Of a DNA stretch of 64,000 nucleotides, positions 50,183-59,630 are shown piece by piece. Source of the DNA: Acidobacterium sp049965615. GTDB lineage: Bacteria > Acidobacteriota > Terriglobia > Terriglobales > Acidobacteriaceae. The notes under the pieces were generated by a model. That model was not told where the DNA came from. It did no database searches and saw only the letters and a program-made list of their open reading frames with translations. Each line of letters begins with the position of its first letter. Position 1 is the stretch's first letter. A program made the position numbers and the translations under genes. The DNA is taken from assembly GCA_049965615.1 (NCBI GenBank), contig JBMFWD010000010.1, positions 1 through 64,000 on the forward strand. Reading direction: 5' to 3'.

Positions 50183-53047
50183 ATGAAGACTCGATGGATG
50201 GCGGTGTTACCGCTGGTGATGTTTGCGATGCTGGCGCCTGTATTCGGGCAGGCGGCCATGGCTCACAGTCAAGCTCCGACGAAGGCTGTGCAGTATTCGG
50301 TTCCTCTGCCGACGAGCAAGATGATTTACGGGGATGTGCCGGGATCGCCGCAGCGGATCAATTCGCTGCCGATGGGGATTGCGTGGTCTCCGGATCACCG
50401 CTACCTGGCGGTGGTGAACGCGGGTTATGGGACGGTGCAATCGAACTATGAGCAGTCGATTGCGGTGCTGGACACGAAGACGGGGAAGATTACGGATAAT
50501 CCTGACTCGCGGTTTGTGGTGCAGGCGGCGCAGACGCTCTACAACGGGATTGCGTTCTCTTCTGACGGGAAAGAGCTTTATGTGAGTGCCGATTCGCTGA
50601 GCGCTCCGGAGAAGCATGATGCTTCGCACACGGGGAATGGAGTGCTGGTGTACCGGGTGGATGGCGGGAATCTGACGCCGGAGCGGGAGCTGTATATTCC
50701 GCTGCAAAAGCTGGCGGAGGGGCGGACGCAGAACCGGGTTGGGCGGGCTGTGCCTGCGGGAATGGCGATTCCTGCGCCTACGGGGCTGGCGGTGGTGAAG
50801 ACGAGCCACGGGGATGAGCTGCTGGTGGCGGATGAGTTCTCAGACGATGCGCTGCTGATGGACGCGGCGAGCGGGAAGATTCTGGAGCGGTTTGATCTGG
50901 CGGACCATGATTTTGTGCCTTCGACCTATCCGATTTCCGTTGCGGTGAGCCGGGGCGGGAAGCGTGGATGGGTGGGTTTGTGGAATGCGTCTGAGGTGGC
51001 CGAGCTGGATTTGACGACGGGCAAGGTGGTGGGCAAGCTGGCGCTGCTGCCGCCTAAGGTGGATACGGGGACGAGTTCGCATCCTGTATCGCTGGCGCTG
51101 AGCCCGGATGGGCGGATGCTGTATGTGGCGCTGGCGAATCGCGATGAAGTGGCGCAGGTGAAGCTGGATGGGAGCGGGATGCGGGTGGCGCGTTACTTCA
51201 GCACGCGTCTGCCGGGACAGATTTATTTTGGCGCGATTCCGGATAGTGTGGCGGTTTCGCCGAGCGGGAAGACGCTGTATGTGGCCGATATGGGCGGCGA
51301 CAACGTAGCGGTGATTCATCCCTTCGCGAAGCGGCCGGTGGCGGGATTTATTCCGACGGAGTGGCTGACGACGGCGGTGGCCGTGGATGGCAGTGAGGTT
51401 TACATTGCGACGGGCAAGGGCAAAGGGACTGGGCCGAATGATATGGCGCAGGCTCCGGCGCCGCATCCGTCACCGTTTGTGAAACGGCAGTACCACAGCC
51501 AGAGCACCTATATTCCGACGCTGCTGCATGGTTCGCTGGCAACGCTGAGCAAGCAGGAGATTGATGAGAATCTTTCTGAGTATTCGCGCGAGACGATCAG
51601 GAACAACATGATGGAGGCCGAGCGGAAGCACATTGTGTTTGCGGTGGGCGGGCATCCGATCAAGCACGTGATTTACATCATCAAGGAGAACCGGACTTAC
51701 GATCAGATACTTGGCGACCTGGGCACGGGGAATGGCGATCCGGCGCTGACGATGTACGGCTGGAAGATTACGCCGAACGAGCACCGGCTGGCATTGCAGT
51801 TTGGGGTGCTGGATAACTTCTATGACTCGGGCGAGGTGAGCGGCGACGGGCACGTGTGGTCGAATGCGGCGATCAGCAGCGACTATACGGAATTCAACTG
51901 GCAGCAGAACTATCGCGGTGGTCAGAGGCTTTACGACTTTGAGGGGGTGGTGGCGGACAAGGTTCCGCTCGACGAAGGCATCTCCAACGTTGATACGCCG
52001 GAGAGCGGTTATATCTGGGGCGACCTGGCGGCACACCATAAGACGCTCTATCACTTTGCGGAGTTTATTCACTCGACGTTCTGCAATTTGAAGCCGGGTC
52101 AGATGCCGATGGTGAATCCGCGGCTGGGAACGCCGGAGGCGACGCATTACTGCAAGCAGCCGTTTATATTGCCGGGTGGTGCGATTCCGGCGATGTATGG
52201 GGGCGGGGTCAGCAAATATCCGTGGAAGATTCCGATGATTTACAAGAACACGGCGACGATGCCGCAGCTGGTGGGGCATTTTGATCCGTACTATCCGGAT
52301 TTCAATTTGAGTTTTCCGGATCAGCTGCGGGTGAATGAGTTTCTGGGGCACTTCCGGAAGTGGGTGGCGGCGGTGAAGGCAGGTAAGCCAGATCCGATGG
52401 CGGATTTTGTGCAGCTTCGGCTGCCGGACGACCACACGGCGGGAACGACGCCGGGGATGCCTACGCCGCAGGCTTCTGTCGCGGACAATGACCTGGCCGT
52501 AGGGCGGGTGGTGGACGCGGTTTCGCACAGTCCTTACTGGAAGGACACGGCGATCCTGATTCTGGAGGACGATGCGCAGAACGGGGCCGACCATGTGGAT
52601 GCGCACCGGTCGATTGCGTTTGTGATCAGCAAGTATGCTTCGCGGCGAGCAAAGCCGGTGGTGGACAGCAACTTCTACACGACGGCGAGCATGCTGCATA
52701 CGGCTGAGGATTTGATGGGGATTCCGCCGATGAATAACAACGATGCGTTTGCGCCGGTGATGCAGGAGGAGTTCGACGGCAAGGGGAATCAGCCGCCGTA
52801 TAACGCGGATTACCGGAATGAGAAGAACGGGCTGATCTACACGGCGAATACGAAGCACTCGTATGGGGCGCAGGCGTCGCTGAAGATGGATTTCCAGCAT
52901 GAGGATAAGGCGAATCCTGCGATTTTGAACGTAATTTTGTGGAAGCAGGCGATGGGGAACAAGCCTGTGCCCGCGCGGCTGGAGAAGGCGTACCAGGCGG
53001 CGATGCGGAGTAAGGATCCGTATGCTGCGAAGGGCGACGACCGGTAG
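50183..53047 (+). CDS. Secreted YncE-like beta-propeller fused to phosphoesterase
   Basis: 954 aa. A signal peptide (about 1-28, ending near QAAMA) precedes a seven-bladed propeller-like half with repeated SPDG/SPSGKTLYVADMGGDNVAV units to about residue 450. The second half is a phosphoesterase/phospholipase C-type domain beginning KHVIYIIKENRTYDQILGDLG, with later ILEDDAQNGADHVDAHR metal-binding residues. It is probably a periplasmic or extracellular hydrolase of phosphoester substrates; the true substrate is unknown. ATG at 50183 is chosen for its signal peptide and GAGGGG upstream. A strong terminator follows. Confidence 0.88.
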   Translation: MKTRWMAVLPLVMFAMLAPVFGQAAMAHSQAPTKAVQYSVPLPTSKMIYGDVPGSPQRINSLPMGIAWSPDHRYLAVVNAGYGTVQSNYEQSIAVLDTKTGKITDNPDSRFVVQAAQTLYNGIAFSSDGKELYVSADSLSAPEKHDASHTGNGVLVYRVDGGNLTPERELYIPLQKLAEGRTQNRVGRAVPAGMAIPAPTGLAVVKTSHGDELLVADEFSDDALLMDAASGKILERFDLADHDFVPSTYPISVAVSRGGKRGWVGLWNASEVAELDLTTGKVVGKLALLPPKVDTGTSSHPVSLALSPDGRMLYVALANRDEVAQVKLDGSGMRVARYFSTRLPGQIYFGAIPDSVAVSPSGKTLYVADMGGDNVAVIHPFAKRPVAGFIPTEWLTTAVAVDGSEVYIATGKGKGTGPNDMAQAPAPHPSPFVKRQYHSQSTYIPTLLHGSLATLSKQEIDENLSEYSRETIRNNMMEAERKHIVFAVGGHPIKHVIYIIKENRTYDQILGDLGTGNGDPALTMYGWKITPNEHRLALQFGVLDNFYDSGEVSGDGHVWSNAAISSDYTEFNWQQNYRGGQRLYDFEGVVADKVPLDEGISNVDTPESGYIWGDLAAHHKTLYHFAEFIHSTFCNLKPGQMPMVNPRLGTPEATHYCKQPFILPGGAIPAMYGGGVSKYPWKIPMIYKNTATMPQLVGHFDPYYPDFNLSFPDQLRVNEFLGHFRKWVAAVKAGKPDPMADFVQLRLPDDHTAGTTPGMPTPQASVADNDLAVGRVVDAVSHSPYWKDTAILILEDDAQNGADHVDAHRSIAFVISKYASRRAKPVVDSNFYTTASMLHTAEDLMGIPPMNNNDAFAPVMQEEFDGKGNQPPYNADYRNEKNGLIYTANTKHSYGAQASLKMDFQHEDKANPAILNVILWKQAMGNKPVPARLEKAYQAAMRSKDPYAAKGDDR

Positions 53048-53071
53048 GCAGGTCGGCCTGCAGGCAGTGAG

Positions 53072-53116
53072 AGGCCCCGCCCGGGGAAGATTTTTCGGGC
53101 GGGGCCTTTTGTTTTG
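53072..53116 (+). terminator. Terminator after the phosphoesterase gene
   Basis: AGGCCCCGCCCG pairs with CGGGCGGGGCCT across a 13-base loop and is followed by TTTGTTTT. Confidence 0.88.
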
Positions 53117-53136
53117 GGAAGAGGAGTGGCGGCGGT

Positions 53137-54144
53137 TTAGTTTGGTTTTCCGTTGTCCGGCTCGGAGAGACGGAGCATGACAGGGCTTCCTTCTGCTGGA
53201 TGGGCTTCTGCATCTTCGGGAGAGGTGGAGACGCGAATGCAGTTTCGGCCGTCTTTTTTGGCGCGGGTGAGTGCGCGTTCGGCGTCTCGCATGACGACGA
53301 GGGGAGAGCGTCCGAGGCTTTGTGCGACGCCGATGCTGGCGGAGATGAGGACGCGGTCCTTGCCGACGTCGAAGGGACGCTCGAGGACGGCTTTCCTCAT
53401 GCGTTCGGCGATGGGGACCTGGTTATCTGCGGAGCAGCCGGGGAGGCCGATGAGGAATTCGTCTTCGCCGTATCGTCCGGCGAGGTCGTAGGTGCGCAGG
53501 TGGCGGCGAAGTCGCTGGCCGAGTTCTTTGAGGATCTGGTCGCCGACGGAGTAGCCGTAGTTCATGTTGATGAGCGAGAAGGAGTCGAGGTCAACGAGGA
53601 GGTAGGCGAGGGGCGAGCTCATGCGGCCGACGCGGTCGGTTTCGCGGAAGAGATCTTTGAGGATGCTTTCCCGGGAGAGCAGTCCGGTGAGGGAGTCGTG
53701 GGTGGCGTGGAATCGTGCGGCTTCGCTTTCTGCTCGTACGCGCTGGGTGAGGACCTGGACGCGTTCGGCGACGCGGAGTCGGACGCGCAGGTCAGAGGGA
53801 CTGACGGGTTTGAGAAGGAAGTCATCGGCGCCGGCTTCGGCGGCCATCTGGATGCCTCCTGTGCTGGCTTCGCTGCCCATGAGCATGAGCCACGTCTGGC
53901 TTTGCTGGTAGCGCTGGCGGACGGAGTGAACGACCTGAAGGCCGGAGAGGGACTGGAGATCGCTGTCGATGAGAGCGATGGCGGGCGGTTGCGGGTGGGT
54001 GAGGTAGCGCAGTGCGGAGACGCCATCTTCCACCAGGACATGGGGATAGCGCCATTCGTCGAGAAGCGCGACCAGTTGGCCGCCGGCCTCGGAGTCGCTG
54101 GTTGCGATGAGGACGTGAGGCAGGGGAAATGCGGATGTGGACAT
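53137..54144 (-). CDS. Response regulator with GGDEF domain (GEDEF variant)
   Basis: 335 aa. Receiver domain 1-125 with the presumed phosphorylated Asp60 (ALIDSDLQSLSG) and switch Lys112 (LLKPVSPSD); the acidic pair of the first strand is reduced (VLIATSDSE). The GGDEF domain has RTYD (217-220), a product-inhibition site, and the signature RYGEDEF (224-230), in which the second Gly of GGDEF is Glu. It likely makes c-di-GMP, but the substitution could lower or abolish activity. A sigma-28-type promoter lies just upstream; GGAG precedes the ATG at 7 bases. Confidence 0.9.
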   Translation of the reverse strand: MSTSAFPLPHVLIATSDSEAGGQLVALLDEWRYPHVLVEDGVSALRYLTHPQPPAIALIDSDLQSLSGLQVVHSVRQRYQQSQTWLMLMGSEASTGGIQMAAEAGADDFLLKPVSPSDLRVRLRVAERVQVLTQRVRAESEAARFHATHDSLTGLLSRESILKDLFRETDRVGRMSSPLAYLLVDLDSFSLINMNYGYSVGDQILKELGQRLRRHLRTYDLAGRYGEDEFLIGLPGCSADNQVPIAERMRKAVLERPFDVGKDRVLISASIGVAQSLGRSPLVVMRDAERALTRAKKDGRNCIRVSTSPEDAEAHPAEGSPVMLRLSEPDNGKPN

Positions 54145-54165
54145 GAATTTCTCCGTCTACAGTCC

Positions 54166-54192
54166 TTATCGGCGGTAAGATGAGTGTCTTAA
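54166..54192 (-). promoter_or_regulatory. Sigma-28-type promoter for the GGDEF regulator
   Basis: Minus strand reads TTAA-N15-GCCGATAA: a perfect -10 and three of four -35 bases with canonical spacing, 22 bases upstream of the start codon and leaving room for the GGAG ribosome-binding site. Same -10 as the flbD promoter. Confidence 0.62.
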
Positions 54193-54389
54193 GAGATGGT
54201 TAGAAAATTCTGGGGAGCGATGGGCCAACCGGCGAAGCGGGAGGCACATCTGAATGGAGTAGCCCACCGAAGCAGGCTGGAGGAGTTTCCGCCATCTGCG
54301 AATGGCAGACTGACAAGTTGCTCCGAGCACAGACGAGTTCAGTGTTGCTGGCCCTAGACGCAAATCTCCCGAGGAGAGGAGCGAGTCCT

Positions 54390-54602
54390 ATGCGGTACAC
54401 CGTCGAGACGACCCACGCGGTTCCAGTTGACAGAACTGCGCTATACCTGGTGAAGACAACCACCCTGTTGCTTTGTCCGGAATGCCGGAAGCCGCTCGGC
54501 ACTTACGTGAATGCGCGTGAGCGAGCGATTCTGGAAGCATGTCATGACTGCAAGGCGCATGCGATTCATTCCGGTCCGATGCCGAGCGAGCCATTCAATT
54601 AG
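54390..54602 (+). CDS. Small zinc-ribbon-like protein
   Basis: 70 aa. Two cysteine pairs, CPEC (after LVKTTTLLL) and CHDC, spaced about 20 residues apart, suggest a single zinc knuckle. No known family. AGGAG precedes the ATG at 8 bases, supporting translation. Divergent from the GGDEF gene. Confidence 0.6.
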   Translation: MRYTVETTHAVPVDRTALYLVKTTTLLLCPECRKPLGTYVNARERAILEACHDCKAHAIHSGPMPSEPFN

Positions 54603-54734
54603 CTGACAATTAGTAGAGCTGGTTGTGGCAGGCGGCAGGAAACGAACGAAAATTTTGACGTGCATGAACCGGACGCGGCCCGCAGGGGCGATTTCCGGTT
54701 TCTTCCCTTGTGATGTTCCGCTTACACTCTTTGG

Positions 54735-55391
54735 ATGCGATTGCGGAACGACTTTCCCTCTTTGTATCCGATTCTGGACGCTGGAATATTGTCTGCCGAT
54801 CCCGAGGTGCGGCGCGGGGAACTGCTGCGGCTGGTGCGGTGGGTGGTGGATGCAGGGGTAACGATTCTGCAGTACCGAAACAAGACAGGCAGCGATGCGC
54901 AGATTCTGGCAGACGCGCGCTGGATACGGGATGGTGCGGGGCCTGATCCCACCTTGATTTTGAACGACCGGGTGGACTTGGTGGAGCGGGCGGGATTTGA
55001 CGGGGCGCATGTGGGACAGGGGGATATGAGTCCTGCGGAGGCGCGGCGGATGCTGGGGCCGGGCCGGGTGCTGGGGGTTTCGACGCACAATCCAGAGCAG
55101 TTGGCGGTGGCGGATCAGGCTCCGGTGGACTACATTGCGATAGGTCCTGTTTTTGCGACCTTGAGTAAGGAGAATCCTGACCCGGTGGTTGGGTTGGAGG
55201 GGGTTCGTGCGGTTCGGCGACTGACGGGAAGGCCGCTGGTGGCGATTGGCGGGATCGGCCCGGCGAATGCGAAGGCTGTGATCGAGGCCGGGGCGGACTG
55301 TGTCGCGGTGATATCTGCTGTGTTCGGCGGGGCGGTGGAGCCGTTGGAGTCGGGGCGCAGAGTTTCAGAGTTTCTGGGAATCCTGGGATAG
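54735..55391 (+). CDS. thiE: Thiamine phosphate synthase
   Basis: 218 aa TIM barrel. Couples HMP-pyrophosphate and thiazole phosphate to thiamine phosphate. TILQYRNKTG, LILNDRVDLVERAGFDGAHVGQGD and YIAIGPVFATLSKENPDP with GIGPANAKAVIEAGAD are the family blocks. No TPP riboswitch is visible in the 133 bases upstream. The permease gene starts 11 bases after its stop, an unusual pairing. Confidence 0.95.
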   Translation: MRLRNDFPSLYPILDAGILSADPEVRRGELLRLVRWVVDAGVTILQYRNKTGSDAQILADARWIRDGAGPDPTLILNDRVDLVERAGFDGAHVGQGDMSPAEARRMLGPGRVLGVSTHNPEQLAVADQAPVDYIAIGPVFATLSKENPDPVVGLEGVRAVRRLTGRPLVAIGGIGPANAKAVIEAGADCVAVISAVFGGAVEPLESGRRVSEFLGILG

Positions 55392-55402
55392 AAGGAATTG
55401 GC

Positions 55403-56953
55403 GTGAAGGACACGGTGGAAGCAACGGAGATGTCGCGGCCTGGTTCGACGCAGATGGTGGCGAGCCTGGGATGGTTCAGCGCGACGGCGATTGTTGTGGG
55501 TTCGATGATCGGGTCGGGGATATTCCTGGTTCCGGCGGAGATCAGCCGGGATGTGGGATCGCCGGCGCTGCTGATTGCGGCGTGGGTGGTGACGGCGGTA
55601 ATGACCACGATTGGGGCGCTGAGCTACGGCGAGCTGGCGGCGATGATGCCGGACGCGGGCGGGCAGTATGTGTATCTGCGCGAGGCGCTTGGGCCGCTGC
55701 CGGGATTTTTGTTTGGATGGACACTGTTTCTGGTGATCCAGACGGGGACGATTGCAGCGGTGGCGGTGGCGTTTGGGAAGTTTCTGGGGGTGTTTTTTCC
55801 GACGATTTCGAGTAAGCACTGGCTCTGGCACATTGGGCATGTTCCTGCGCTGCGGGTGGGGCCGATGGTGCTGGGGAACATGGACATCGGCGTGAACACG
55901 GCGAACCTGGTGGGACTGGTGATGATCGTCGTGCTGACGGTGGTGAACCTGTTCGGACTGAAGCTGGGTTCGCTGATCCAGAACGTGTTTACGACGGCGA
56001 AGACGGCGGCGCTGCTGGGGCTGGTGGTGCTGGGAGTGCTGTTTGGGCGCAAGGCCGTAGCGATGGCGGCGAACTTTGGCCACAACTTCTGGGCAGGAGC
56101 GGGCTGGCATACGATGCATCCGCTGCAGGTGGGCGTGGGCGGGCCGGTGACGATGGTGGGCCTGCTGACGATCTTGGCGGTGGTGCAGACGGGGTCTTTG
56201 TTTTCTGCCGATGCGTGGAACAACGTGACGTACACGGCGGGCGAGGTGAAGCATCCGAAGCGGAATCTGCCTTTGTCGCTTGTGCTGGGCACGGGTGTGG
56301 TGCTGGGGCTGTATATCCTGGCGAATTTTGTTTACCTGTTTGCGCTGCCGCTAAATGGTGATCCTCATGGGGCGACGCTGGCGGCGCGGGGCATTCAGTA
56401 TGCGCCGGACGACCGGGTGGCGACGGCGGCGCTGCAGCAGATTTTCTCGAATGCAGGCGCTTACCTGATGGCGGGCGCGATCTTGATTTCGACATTCGGG
56501 TGCGCGAACGGGCTGACGCTGGCAGGTCCGCGGGTTTACTACGCGATGAGCCGGGACGGGTTGTTTTTCAAGGCGGCGGGCAGGCTGCATCCGCGCTACA
56601 AGACACCGGTTGTAGCGCTGGTGATTCAAGGCGTGTGGACGTGTGTGCTGTGCATTTCCGGCAGCTACAGCCAGTTGCTGGACTACATCATCTGCACGGA
56701 GCTGATCTTTTACATCCTGACGATCGGGAGCCTTTTTGTACTGCGTTGGAAGCGGCCAGATGCACAAAGACCGTATAAAGCGTTAGGCTATCCGGTGCTC
56801 CCTGCACTTTATATCGTGATGGCCGCATGGATTTGTGTCGTATTATTGCGCTACAAACCGCAGTACACGTGGCCTGGCATTGTGATTGTGCTGCTTGGCC
56901 TTCCTGTATATGCAATCTGGTCACGCAAGGCGGGCAGGGTAGCCGCGACGTAA
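55403..56953 (+). CDS. APC-family amino acid permease (LAT-like)
   Basis: 516 aa with about twelve membrane spans. The substrate-binding first span reads VVGSMIGSGIFLVPAEI, and YGELAAMMPDAGGQYVYLREA is conserved in the family. Start GTG at 55403, with AAGGAAT 6 bases upstream. The L-type transporter resemblance suggests neutral amino acids, but substrate cannot be settled. Precedes a second permease of the same superfamily, 25 bases on. Confidence 0.88.
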   Translation: MKDTVEATEMSRPGSTQMVASLGWFSATAIVVGSMIGSGIFLVPAEISRDVGSPALLIAAWVVTAVMTTIGALSYGELAAMMPDAGGQYVYLREALGPLPGFLFGWTLFLVIQTGTIAAVAVAFGKFLGVFFPTISSKHWLWHIGHVPALRVGPMVLGNMDIGVNTANLVGLVMIVVLTVVNLFGLKLGSLIQNVFTTAKTAALLGLVVLGVLFGRKAVAMAANFGHNFWAGAGWHTMHPLQVGVGGPVTMVGLLTILAVVQTGSLFSADAWNNVTYTAGEVKHPKRNLPLSLVLGTGVVLGLYILANFVYLFALPLNGDPHGATLAARGIQYAPDDRVATAALQQIFSNAGAYLMAGAILISTFGCANGLTLAGPRVYYAMSRDGLFFKAAGRLHPRYKTPVVALVIQGVWTCVLCISGSYSQLLDYIICTELIFYILTIGSLFVLRWKRPDAQRPYKALGYPVLPALYIVMAAWICVVLLRYKPQYTWPGIVIVLLGLPVYAIWSRKAGRVAAT

Positions 56954-56978
56954 GAAATTTCTGGAGGACAGCCATCCC

Positions 56979-58535
56979 ATGGCGAAGTTATTTGCCGTAA
57001 AACCTTTTTCGGCACTGAAGAACGAATCGGTAGAAGAGGGTGAGCATACCCTGAAGCGGTCTCTTGGACCAGTGAATTTGATCACGCTGGGAATTGGCGC
57101 GATTGTCGGCGCGGGAATCTTTGTGCTGACGGGGCAGGCCGCCGCGTTGTATGCAGGCCCCGCGGTTGCGCTGAGCTTTATTGTTGCCGGCATTACGTGC
57201 GCGTTTGCGGGATTGTGTTATGCGGAATTTGCGTCGGTGATTCCGATTGCCGGTTCGGCGTACACCTACGGCTATGCGACGCTGGGCGAGCTGGTGGCGT
57301 GGATTATTGGCTGGGACCTGGTGCTGGAGTATGGGTTCGGGGCGGCTACGGTGGCCTCAGGATGGTCAGGCTATGTGATGAGTTTTCTGGAGCAGGTGGG
57401 ACTGACACCTTCTCCGGCTCTGGCGCGATGGACGACGACGTGGGGCAACACGTTGTACTTCAGGCATGGGCAATGGATTTCTGCCTCGGCTCTTCCGCCA
57501 GGCACGCCGACGGCGGGTTTGCCGCATGTGCAGGGCATCTTCGACATGATTGCGTTTCTTGCGATTCTGGTGGTCACGGCGGTGCTGGTGATCGGCATCA
57601 AGGAATCGGCGAACTTGAATTCGGCCATTGTGTTTGTAAAGCTGAGCGTGATTGGCGTTTTCCTGGTGGTGGGCATCTGGTTCCTGATGCAACATCCGCA
57701 CCTGATGAAGATGAACTGGCATCCGTTTATTCCGCCGTCGGACGGTCACGGGCATTTTGGCGTAAAGGGAATTGTCGCGGGCGCGTCGTCAGTGTTTTTT
57801 GCGTATATCGGATTTGACGCTGTTTCCACGGCAGCGCAGGAGGCGCGGAATCCGCAGCGGGATATGCCGATCGGGATTCTGGGCTCGCTGGTGATCTGCA
57901 CGATTCTGTATATTGCCGTATCGCTGGTGCTAACTGCGCTGGTGGATTACCACAAGTTGAACGTAGGCGATCCGGTGGCGGTTGGAATCGATGCAACGGG
58001 CGTGGCGTGGGGCGGATTGCTGGTGAAGATAGGCGCGATCTTCGGCCTGGGCACGGTGATGCTGGTGATGCTGCTGGGACAGTCGCGAGTGTTCTTCTCG
58101 ATGAGCCGCGACGGGCTGCTGCCCAAGTGGGCCTCGGATATTCATCCGAAGTTCCGGACGCCATGGATTTCGAACATGGTGGTGGGCACGATTGTGGCAT
58201 TTTTGCCGGCGCTGCTTCCGATCGACAAGTTGAGTGAACTGGTGAACATGGGCACGCTGCTGGCGTTTGCGATTGTGTCGGCGGGAGTGTGGGTGATGCG
58301 CGTGCGCATGCCTGAGCTGGAGCGGCCATTTAAGACGCCGCTGGTTCCACTGGTGCCGATTCTTGGCGTTTGCAGTGCGTTCTATCTGATGTTCCACCTG
58401 CCGCTGCTGACCTGGGAAGTTGTGATTGTGTGGCTGATTATCGGCCTGTTGATTTACTTCGGGTACTCGACGAAGCGCAGCAGGGTGCAGAGCGATTTGC
58501 GGGCGGAATCGGCTGCGCCGACGGGACAGGACTGA
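56979..58535 (+). CDS. APC-family amino acid permease (cationic transporter-like)
   Basis: 518 aa with about twelve membrane spans. LGIGAIVGAGIFVLTGQAA and FAGLCYAEFASVIPIAGSAYTYGYATLGE match the CAT/YfnA branch, distinct from its neighbour. FDAVSTAAQEARNPQRDMPIGI in the sixth to seventh span is conserved. GGAGGA precedes the ATG. Probably an importer of amino acids. Confidence 0.9.
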   Translation: MAKLFAVKPFSALKNESVEEGEHTLKRSLGPVNLITLGIGAIVGAGIFVLTGQAAALYAGPAVALSFIVAGITCAFAGLCYAEFASVIPIAGSAYTYGYATLGELVAWIIGWDLVLEYGFGAATVASGWSGYVMSFLEQVGLTPSPALARWTTTWGNTLYFRHGQWISASALPPGTPTAGLPHVQGIFDMIAFLAILVVTAVLVIGIKESANLNSAIVFVKLSVIGVFLVVGIWFLMQHPHLMKMNWHPFIPPSDGHGHFGVKGIVAGASSVFFAYIGFDAVSTAAQEARNPQRDMPIGILGSLVICTILYIAVSLVLTALVDYHKLNVGDPVAVGIDATGVAWGGLLVKIGAIFGLGTVMLVMLLGQSRVFFSMSRDGLLPKWASDIHPKFRTPWISNMVVGTIVAFLPALLPIDKLSELVNMGTLLAFAIVSAGVWVMRVRMPELERPFKTPLVPLVPILGVCSAFYLMFHLPLLTWEVVIVWLIIGLLIYFGYSTKRSRVQSDLRAESAAPTGQD

Positions 58536-58540
58536 GATTT

Positions 58541-58573
58541 GCATCGCCGGAGATGAGCTATCTTCGGCGATGC
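58541..58573 (+). terminator. Hairpin after the permease genes
   Basis: GCATCGCCG and CGGCGATGC form a perfect 9-base stem 6 bases after the stop, then GGCGTCTTTGG. The T tract is weak, so termination is possible but not certain. Confidence 0.5.
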
Positions 58574-58679
58574 GGCGTCTTTGGAGGGAGTTCCTCGGTC
58601 TTCAAGGGCGGACGAGGTTGTGGACTGGTAGTTTTGGAGCCGCGTAAGGCGATTGCGGCGTCCAATGGATAGAGACGAC

Positions 58680-59519
58680 ATGACCATGCGCAAACGGAAT
58701 TTACTGCTGTGCGTTGGTTGGCTGGCTGCGACGGTAGCGGCTCCGTGGTTGTGTGCGCAGAACTCTACCCAGCCGTCAAAAGGGAATGGCGCGCCGGTGG
58801 CTGACCGGTTTGTATCGACGCCGGGGCAGATGGTTTCGGGTCCGGGACAGATGGTGACGGGGCCTGGGCAGATGGTGATTTCGCCGGGTGTGATGGTGGC
58901 TGGGCCGGGGCAGAGTATTTCTCCAGCACCGGGGGTGATTGGTCCGTTTGATTCGCAGGGAGAGCAGACTCTCGTACAGGCGCCAGAGCCGCAGTGGGGA
59001 CAGCAAGCGGTTCGGCCGGGGCGGAGGCATCACCAGAGGCATGATTATCGGCCTGAGTACGGGGTGGTGGAAGGCTATGCGGCGCCTTACCTGGTGAATG
59101 AGTCTTCTTCCGGGGCTGGTTCGAGCGCGGGCAGTGGAACGGCAACTGGAACAGGTTCCGGCGCGAGGTCGATGATTGGCGTTTCTGGCGTGGCGACGGA
59201 TTCGGCTACGGATGAGGCGGAGTCGTATGCGGATGCGCCTTCGGGGAATCGGCCTGCTTATCGGCCTGAGCCTGAGTCGGAGGTTCCTTCGACGGCTCCG
59301 AATGTAATCCAGAGCAAAGAGCCTGTGCTTGTGATTGTGATGAAGGACGGGAAGCAGCGAAAAGTGCGGAATTATGCGCTGACGCCGCAGGTGCTGATTG
59401 ACCTGGATGGAGCCGCGAACGGGAAGGATGTGGAGATTCCTCTGAACGCGATTAACCTGATGGCGACGCAGAAGGCGGCGGCGCAGGCGGGGTTGAGTTT
59501 TTCGGTGCCGACGAGCTGA
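58680..59519 (+). CDS. Secreted hypothetical protein with GPGQMV repeats
   Basis: 279 aa. A signal peptide (about 1-25, ending LCAQ) leads to a Pro/Gly-rich region with short repeats of the type PGQMV-x-GPGQMV, then an Arg/His patch (RPGRRHHQRHDYR), an acidic low-complexity stretch and a compact C-terminal domain (EPVLVIVMKDGKQRKVRNYALTPQVLIDLD). No family recognised. Start at 58680; ATG 58686 is an alternative. Confidence 0.75.
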   Translation: MTMRKRNLLLCVGWLAATVAAPWLCAQNSTQPSKGNGAPVADRFVSTPGQMVSGPGQMVTGPGQMVISPGVMVAGPGQSISPAPGVIGPFDSQGEQTLVQAPEPQWGQQAVRPGRRHHQRHDYRPEYGVVEGYAAPYLVNESSSGAGSSAGSGTATGTGSGARSMIGVSGVATDSATDEAESYADAPSGNRPAYRPEPESEVPSTAPNVIQSKEPVLVIVMKDGKQRKVRNYALTPQVLIDLDGAANGKDVEIPLNAINLMATQKAAAQAGLSFSVPTS

Positions 59520-59557
59520 CGAGGCTAGCTCGGGGATTCGGTTTACAGCAGAAATGA

Positions 59558-59612
59558 AAAGGCTCCTGCCGGGGGCGCAAGCGTAGTTTGCGTGTTTCGG
59601 ACAGGAGCCTTT
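59558..59612. terminator. Terminator between convergent genes
   Basis: AAAGGCTCCTG pairs with CAGGAGCCTTT over a 33-base loop, in the gap between the plus-strand secreted protein and the minus-strand CDGSH gene. T-rich sides on both strands fit a bidirectional terminator. Confidence 0.7.
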
Positions 59613-59630
59613 GATTTGGGCGATGCGGGA

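Noticed and set aside
54603..54734. Possible TPP riboswitch before thiE
   Set aside because: Neither the CTGAGA nor the ACCTGATC-type conserved segments are present in the leader.
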